A stretch of 21,298 nt of DNA from Thalassiosira profunda. Taxonomy: Eukaryota > Bacillariophyta > Thalassiosirophyceae > Thalassiosirales > Thalassiosiraceae. A program made the translations under genes and the position numbers. The notes under the pieces were generated by a model. It was given only the letters and a program-made list of their open reading frames with translations, was not told the origin of the DNA and did no database searches. Positions 15,154 through 21,298 of the stretch are shown here, one piece after another. Position 1 is the first letter of the stretch; every line of letters starts with the position of its first letter. The DNA lies in assembly GCA_036939355.1 (NCBI GenBank), contig JALLAP010000155.1:1-21298 (forward strand), in the 5' to 3' direction.

Positions 15154-18100
15154 ATGTCCGTCACCGTCGAGCTCCTCGACGGCATGCTCGCGCCTGCGCC
15201 GGGCCGGCCCGCGGAGGCGCTCTACCAATCGGTGCCCCTCCCCTCAAGGATCCGCGAGCTCACATCCCTCCTCGGCCAGCTTTGCAACAACGCCGCCGAC
15301 CCCGCCAACGCCGGGCGGGGCATGCTCGCGGCCGTACTCCTCCGGCGGGACATTGGCGCGCTCGCCGGTGGCGAGGCTTTGACGGGCCTGCCGCAAGCGC
15401 AGGCGGTGGCGCTGATGGGAGAGATTGCCGAGCCGCTGGTGGCATTGTTCGCGCAGGACGGGGCCACGAACGGCCGGAGGCAGATTGGGCACTGCGTGGC
15501 CGAGCTGTGCGGGAGTTTGTCGGTGGTGTCGGAGGCGCAGGGACGGGAGTGGATGAAGAGCGTGCTCGGGAGGCTGGAGCCCGGTGTGAGTAGAACATAT
15601 CTCAAGGTGCATGTACGTGCACCATCCTCAGATCTGCACCATTTCTCACAATCACTTCGTCATTTGCAATCCTATTTGCTTGTTGCACATATTCGCTTGC
15701 TAGTGCGTTTCCATGGATACAATGTACCTTCGCCTTCTATCGGATATCGCCGAGCGGTCTCCCGTAACGCTCTGGTCCGTCGGGAGCACGGACAGCTTCT
15801 CGGCTCTCTTCCGTGGCCAAATCACCTCGTTGGACCAACTGGAGGCCTCGATGGGGGCCTTGTGCCAGGTGGGCATCGCCTACGAGAAGGCCAAGCGCGT
15901 CATGTCGGCGGATGGGAAGGCCAACGAAGTGGAAAAAGCCCTGCTGGCCCAGTTTTCGGAGCCGTGCACCACGGTCAACGCCAACTCCCCGCCGGCCCAG
16001 CTGGGCAAGGTGTTGATGCCGACGATGCTGGAGGCTCTGGTGAACTTCTCCAACGTGGCCTCGAGTGAGGTGGATGTGATGTCGAAATGCATGTCGCACC
16101 TGTCGACCTGCTCCAATCAGTGTCCGTCTCTATTGGCCGGCGACGAGGCTTCCCTGGCAGCCTTGATGCGGGCTTGCATGTCGATTGCCCAGACTACCAA
16201 CGCCCAGGAAGACGAGGATGTCACTTTCCTAAAGCTTTCTGCCTTAGATGTATTCGCCACCATCAGCGCCGTGCCGCAGATCAAGCGCTCGATCATGAAG
16301 CCCTCTTCGCCGTCTCCGCGATCCGTGGGCCAAAGCCTCGAAGGCCAGTCGCCGCTGCTCCAGTTCCTTATCAATGGCAGCGACGCGGGCAACGATCAGA
16401 GGGGAGTGTTGTTTCTATCCGCCGAGCTCGCGGTCATGGGCGTGGACGACGACGAAGAGGGCTGGGCCTCGGAGCCTGCTTTGGTTTACGATTCCGAATC
16501 CTCGTGGGAGAACGACCAGGTCGCCCTGCACGCCGAGTTCCTGCTTGAGTCCTTCGTCGAGAATTTGGGAGGGACCAGCACGCTGCCCAGCATCTTTGGG
16601 ATGGTGGAAAGCCTCCTGGCGACCAACTCGTGGAAGCACCAGAGGGCCGTGCTTTCCATCCTCGAGAGGTGCCTGGCGGCTGCTCCAGTGACGTTTGTGC
16701 CTCATGTGCCCGCGACGGTCGATGCTGCGTTGCGGTTGATCCATAGCACGAGCCCCAGAGTCCAATACCAGGCGTTGCAGCTCCTTGGCTCGCTCTGTTG
16801 CGCCAACTCGGTTGAGGCGGATGGACAATCCACCGGCCAGCAGCAGGTTCTGGTACGTGAGAAGTACGGCGCGCAGATCCTCGAGGCCCTCTCGCGCCTG
16901 ATCGGGTCTCTGTGCACCAAGGTGGCCTCGCACGCCTGCCTCACGGTCGTTTCGTATTGCCGCGGTGGCAACGGCAGCGCCAATTGCATGATCCCCATCG
17001 AAAAGGGCCTGATTGTGCCATACATTGGAAGCTTGTTGGAGGCCTTGCGCTCGGGACCTCTTTCGGCCGACTTATCGAATCCCAACACGGTGGACGAGGG
17101 AAGCCTCACCGTCCTCATCCGCGCCATTGGGGCAGTGGCCTGCCTGGCAGACGCGGCAGGCGAAGACTTCCTTCCTCATTATGGCGTCGTGAGCGGTTTG
17201 ACGGGGTGTGCCCTCTTTGGACTTCAGAAGTCAGGGCAGGGCATCAGTCTGGCGCCTGGAGCGAAGAACACGCACGAGATGAGCATGCTGCGAGGCTCGG
17301 CCATTGAAGCAGCGTCCATCGTGGGCCAAGCCATTTCAGGTCCGGACGGAGAAAACGTCTCGACGTATGTAAACGACGCCTCGGAGATCATGACCATCGC
17401 CACCACCTTGCTTGGCAGTGGCAACACGGACATCATCCCCATGGATCAGCTGCTGGCGGCGTGCGCTCGGATCGCCGCAGTGATGGGAAGTCAGTACGTT
17501 CAGTTCATGCCCGCCGTCCTTCCACACATCTTGAAGAGGGCCACCGAAAAGCTGGACATTTCCATCACGGACAGCGAAAACGATGCCGCCAACGACGACG
17601 AGGATGGCACCGATGGCTACTCTGTCTCCATCCCTGGAATGGGATCCAAAAAGATCAAGATCAACAACACCCAACTGGAGGAGAAGGCCCAGGCCGCCAG
17701 GGCGTTGTACGAGCACGCGCGTGCTCTGGGCAAGGACTTCGGCCCATTTGTCGAGGCCAGCTTTGGCGCCTTCCTGCCCCTCGTGGAATGCGAGTACTCG
17801 AGCGATGTTCGGTCCACGGCGAGTCAGGCCCTGTCTCAGGTGTTCAAGGCCGCGTGCCTCAGTGCTGTTGAGAGTCCCAATGGCCAAGCGCAGGCTCTGC
17901 TTCCAGTCCTTGCGAGGGCGCTTACCAAGCAGCTGGCGAATGAGAGCGACGAAGATGACATCGAGAATCGTTACGCCATCGCGGACGCACTCAGCGAGAT
18001 CATGTGGGATGCCTTCGAACACAAGGCATCGAACGGATCCCGCGTCGCTCAGATTGCCGTGGCCGATGCCCGCGAAATTGTTCGGCAGCTCATGTCGCTC

Positions 18101-19118
18101 GTGCAGGAATGCCTTGTTCGCCGATCGACGCTCTTGGGTGAGATGGCCGACTTCTCCTTCGACAATGACGAGATCGCCAGGTGCGAGGAGAAAGCCCAGG
18201 CGGAGGCCGAGTACCTGACCCACCTCGTCGACAGCGTTGGCTACCAGCTCAAGTCTTTGGGAGAAAGCTTTGCACCCATTTTCCGCGAGTCTGTTGCTCG
18301 ACCTCTGGGCCATCTCCTCACTACGCCGGCGGCCCAGAACGACGGTCGTGCGCGACTCTCTGCAGTGTGCCTCTTCGACGACTGCATCGAGCACTGCGGC
18401 ACCAAAACGGCCAACTCCTACGCACCCACACTCATTCAGGGCATTCAAGGGGCGCTTAGCGAAGAGTCAAACGAAACCAACGTCGAGCTGAAGCAGGCTG
18501 CCGTGTACGGAATTGCCCAGGTGGCGCGCCACGCACCGAAAGCACTGACGAAAGCGACGGGGCAGGATCTTTTGATGAAGGTGTATCAGATTGCCAAGGA
18601 AGTGGAGACGGTCCCGAAGAGTGACATTGAGCATTTGACGCTGGTCGAGAACTCGATTTCGGCGATGGCTTCCTTGGCGTTGTTGCCAAACTCTCCGTTG
18701 TTCCGCTCTGTATCTGACAAGGGAGCAATGCTCAACGTCTTCCTGCGAGGCCTCCCTCTGGAAGAAGATTATGACGAGGCGAGGATCTCGCACTCCGGCC
18801 TGTGCGATTTGGTCCAATCTAACTTGATCAACGTGCAGGCGGAATACGGCGCCTTGCTTCAGATTGCTGGAAAGATTTTGGCGCTCGNAATCTAACTTGA
18901 TCAACGTGCAGGCGGAATACGGCGCCTTGCTTCAGATTGCTGGAAAGATTTTGGCCCTCGTTTCGGAGGGCGAGGAAGTCGCCACCCAGGAAACTTGCTC
19001 GCGGCTGATGGGAGTGGTCAACACGATCCAATCGTCCGTGGACGGTAATTCCATCCAGGCGGCGTTCTCATCCATGGAGGGTGATGCGCAGCAAGCCCTC
19101 GTTGCAGCGATGCAGTAA
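15154..19118 (+). CDS. IPO5: Importin-5/karyopherin-beta3 (RanBP5, Kap121) family nuclear import receptor
   Basis: A Ran-dependent HEAT-repeat carrier importing ribosomal and other proteins. Exon 1 15154-15585, intron 15586-15703 (118 bp, GTGAGT to CTAG, phase 0), exon 2 15704-19118. The assembly join at 18816-18960 breaks the frame at about residue 1205; removing 73 bp gives one 1257-aa protein, longer than the usual 1100. Seen: AAVLLRRDIGAL near the N-terminus, as in IPO5 (QMAAVLLRR); repeated HEAT helices; and at about residues 768-800 an acidic loop (DSENDAANDDEDGTDG) followed by KKIKINNTQLEEKAQAARALYEHARALG, equivalent to the IPO5 segment with LEEK and a helix ending in AKEL. The extra length is spread over acidic and Ser/Gly loops. 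Start ATG 15154 (ACAATGTCC). Divergent from the thioredoxin-like gene. Confidence 0.92.
15606..15623. promoter_or_regulatory. GGTGCA-N6-TGCACC palindrome, importin intron copy
   Basis: GGTGCATGTACGTGCACC, an almost complete 18-bp palindrome near the 5' end of intron 1. Same arms and spacing as the promoter copy 540 bp upstream. Confidence 0.45.
18816..18960. other. Assembly join: 72-bp duplication around one N inside the importin gene
   Basis: 18816-18887 is repeated at 18889-18960, with N at 18888. The copies differ at one base near the end (GCGCTCG in the first, GCCCTCG in the second), a synonymous change (GCG/GCC, Ala) that may be allelic. The first copy is followed by an artificial stop. 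Confidence 0.93.
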
Positions 19119-19220
19119 TTGGTGGCGATGTCAAGATCTCAATTGTTTAGAGTGAATGTGTTACATGTCTCCTACTACACTATCATTGATACACGCTATG
19201 AACTGAGCAAACACACAATC
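19119..19220. other. Convergent 3' gap
   Basis: 102 bp between the importin and membrane-protein stops, AT-rich. No gene seen. Confidence 0.6.
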
Positions 19221-21298
19221 CTATGCAAACGCTCCGACATCATCGTTCGACGACGACGATGCCGACGCACGCGGCGGTCCATCTGCAAAGCTAACCGAAG
19301 GACCAGACCGCCTAGACGCCAACAGCGCGGTGGGAGAGGCGGTTGAGACATTGCTGTTGCCTTCCTCCTCCTCAGCCACGGCAGGCAACGCTGATTCGAC
19401 GTGAGACGAATTCTTGCGCTTGTGGCCAAAGGACCAATCCATCACCGACAATCTCTTCGTAGCAGATGACGGTCTCCGTTTATTCATCGACTTGATCGAC
19501 TGGGCCCTCGATATCCTTTGACTCCTCCTCAACTCTTCTTGCTCTCTGGCCACCTTCCGGTGCTTAAGGATTTGCCGGACGCCGCAGCAGGTGAGCAATA
19601 ACCACAGAATGCCTATCCCGATGCCAACGGCAGTGAGGAGGTTGCGCCTTTCAGCTGCCGCTTGGGCCTCCTCTTCTTCCATTTCCTCCAAGCCATCAGG
19701 AGTGATGGTAGGCGACGGAGTGGGAGGCTTTGTAAAGTCGTCAACCACCTCGTAGGTGACGTTCGTCAATTCTCGGAAGTAGGATACGAAGAGCGATCGG
19801 GCCTTGAACGACTCCATCAGCTCCATTTCGTGATCCGTCAGCTCGTCCCACAGATAAAAGGCAGTGACGTCAAAGGGGAGCTTCGACAGCACTTCCATCT
19901 CCGTCATGACGTAAATTGCCGGGAATGCCTTGGGAATGAAGCAGGAGTCCTCATCGTACGTGTAGGTGAATCCATCCTCGGTGGCATTCCTCGTGTTCTC
20001 TTCGGATGCCCCCGGTCCCCACCCCTTGCCCCGACATCCCTTCTCCTGCCTCATTTGCTCCTCATCCAATACATTGGTGTAGAACACCTTCACTTGATTT
20101 GGCTTGATCCCAGCCTTCCTCAAGTCCTCATTCCCCTTCAAATGCTCGAGCATCGCATCGACGTACTCCTCTTCCTCGCGCTCGCTCATTACGCGTTCGG
20201 GGACCGTCTCCATGTACACCATCATTTCTACCGTCTGGGGCACTGGTGACGATACCAATGGGCTGGGCGTTGGCACCTGCGACCCAGGGGCAGGAGGGTT
20301 TAGGCAAGGCCGCCCTGGCCGGCATCGTCGCGTTGGCTTTGGAGACGGCTTCAATGTTTCTGGCACCCTCGTCGGCGCATACGTTGGAATATCTGTCAGC
20401 GAGGCAGGTGGGTCCGTAGGGGGCTTGGTAGCCCCAAAAACGGTCGGAGCCAAAGATGTCGTCGGGGACAGAGTTGCATCCCCGGGGGTTTCAGTTGGAC
20501 TGTCAGTAATGGGTGCCTCCACGCGATACAAGACTTTGCCAATGAATCCCACCGGTTCGTCGAGGTAGAATTCGTTCTCAGTAGGGTGGAGAGGATACGT
20601 CAGTGGCGCCACCCCCTCATATAGGTCCAGGTCCGGAGTTGACGCCGCGATGACGGAATCTATCGGGTCGGAGGTGCTTCGCGGCAGTGCCAGGAGATTC
20701 TGGCTCGGCAGGGTAATATAGAACGACCGCGTCTCCTTCGCCTTGAGCGTCCACGGATACAGCACGTCGTTTGACAAAGCATGGGTTGCGGTGAAATCTT
20801 TTCGGGGCACGGCCGTCAGCGGGCATGTTGGTGGATCCGACTGCAACTGCCGTACACCGTCCGCTGGGTGCATCCCGTTGTTTGATCCCAGCACTCGCTC
20901 GTCGCCTTCTCTATTTCGGAACGACTCCATCATCATCTCCCGGCATTCCCCGGATCCGTCGGCCATTCCACTGGATATGAGATCGAAGGATTCCCATTCT
21001 CCAATTCCGGGGCCGCCGTCCCTTCCACTTACATCGTCCCAGTACACCCCCTCGCGCGAACGCAGCTCATAATACACCGAATCAGTCAGGGTGGTGAAGA
21101 ACTCGAATCCAGTGATGTAGATTGTATCGGTCTCGTGCTTGGACCGCATATTGAACAGGAGGCCCATTACGGATTCCGCCTGCGCTTGAAGTGCATCGCT
21201 GCCCGCGTCGTCGGAGAGCGTGTAGAATTGCGGATTGGCGTAGAGCACTTGGTCATCGCCGCCGCCCTCCACCTTGTTGCCACTGTTGAATTGGGCGT
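19221..21298 (-). CDS. Type I membrane protein with diatom-type ectodomain, Pro-Thr linkers and basic cytosolic tail (5'-partial)
   Basis: The frame is open to the window edge, so the N-terminus (signal peptide expected) is missing; 692 codons are visible. Order: a beta-rich domain (MGLLFNMRSK...ITGFEFFTTL...VYYELRSREGVY...WESFDL...TRSFYITLPS...LDLYEGVAP...YPLHPTENEFYL...GKVLYRVE), a layout I recall from many diatom surface proteins; a Pro/Thr/Ser-rich linker (PTETPGD, PTDPPAS, PTYAPTR) with CRPGRPC; a second globular domain of about 170 residues (VEMMVYMETVPERVM to VTYEVVDDF); another PT stretch; one transmembrane helix (LLTAVGIGIGILWLLLTCCGV); and a basic, Ser-rich cytosolic tail of about 115 residues. 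The role is unknown; cell-surface sensing or adhesion is a guess. The family is recognised from memory, not by search. Confidence 0.78.
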   Translation of the reverse strand, partial: AQFNSGNKVEGGGDDQVLYANPQFYTLSDDAGSDALQAQAESVMGLLFNMRSKHETDTIYITGFEFFTTLTDSVYYELRSREGVYWDDVSGRDGGPGIGEWESFDLISSGMADGSGECREMMMESFRNREGDERVLGSNNGMHPADGVRQLQSDPPTCPLTAVPRKDFTATHALSNDVLYPWTLKAKETRSFYITLPSQNLLALPRSTSDPIDSVIAASTPDLDLYEGVAPLTYPLHPTENEFYLDEPVGFIGKVLYRVEAPITDSPTETPGDATLSPTTSLAPTVFGATKPPTDPPASLTDIPTYAPTRVPETLKPSPKPTRRCRPGRPCLNPPAPGSQVPTPSPLVSSPVPQTVEMMVYMETVPERVMSEREEEEYVDAMLEHLKGNEDLRKAGIKPNQVKVFYTNVLDEEQMRQEKGCRGKGWGPGASEENTRNATEDGFTYTYDEDSCFIPKAFPAIYVMTEMEVLSKLPFDVTAFYLWDELTDHEMELMESFKARSLFVSYFRELTNVTYEVVDDFTKPPTPSPTITPDGLEEMEEEEAQAAAERRNLLTAVGIGIGILWLLLTCCGVRQILKHRKVAREQEELRRSQRISRAQSIKSMNKRRPSSATKRLSVMDWSFGHKRKNSSHVESALPAVAEEEEGNSNVSTASPTALLASRRSGPSVSFADGPPRASASSSSNDDVGAFA

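Noticed and set aside
17336..18448. 370-aa ORF antisense to the importin gene
   Set aside because: It is a frame shadow of a GC-rich coding strand; composition is Arg/Leu/Val mixture without domains, while the sense strand is a clear IPO5.

Overview
This is nuclear DNA of a eukaryotic alga, most likely a photosynthetic stramenopile (diatom, bolidophyte or similar). The case rests on four things. Spliceosomal GT-AG introns of 77-160 bp interrupt several genes. Two proteins begin with a signal peptide followed directly by a Phe-containing motif (AAA|FAPP in the methionine aminopeptidase, CSG|FAS in the serine acetyltransferase), the bipartite plastid-targeting signal of secondary red plastids. 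Animal/plant/fungal-type housekeeping genes are present (importin-5, UCH, TPP carrier, TOM22). The right-hand membrane protein carries an ectodomain plus Pro-Thr repeats of a kind I associate with diatom surface proteins. The species cannot be named from sequence alone.

Layout. Left (1-2706): a large basic/acidic nuclear protein with a SANT/Myb domain and a CENPC-like motif, possibly KNL2/M18BP1-like. 2707-4442: gene-poor, with microsatellites, one uncertain ORF and a 239-bp MITE-like element at 4111-4349. 4443-5924: plastid type-I methionine aminopeptidase in three exons. From 6167 rightwards, ten genes alternate strands without exception: UCH-type deubiquitinase (+), mitochondrial thiamine-pyrophosphate carrier (-), TOM22 (+), plastid serine acetyltransferase-like protein (-), small Cys-rich membrane protein (+), kelch propeller (-), membrane-anchored nitroreductase (+), ER-directed thioredoxin-like protein (-), importin-5 (+) and a type-I membrane protein cut by the window edge (-). 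Convergent 3' gaps are about 100-215 bp and divergent promoter gaps about 210-470 bp.

Three single-N positions (6959, 7618, 18888) are each flanked by a 72-bp direct duplication. They are assembly joins, not biology. Removing one copy plus the N (73 bp) restores the carrier and importin reading frames exactly.

How the genes work together: they do not form one pathway. Two local links stand out: the divergent pair TPP carrier/TOM22, both mitochondrial, and two plastid-directed enzymes. The most interesting biology is the acetyltransferase, whose catalytic His position is Val although the rest of the fold looks intact. Next are the MITE, the twin GGTGCA-N6-TGCACC palindromes in the importin promoter and intron, and the KNL2-like protein. 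I saw no CRISPR array, phage, rRNA, tRNA or evident novel multi-gene system.
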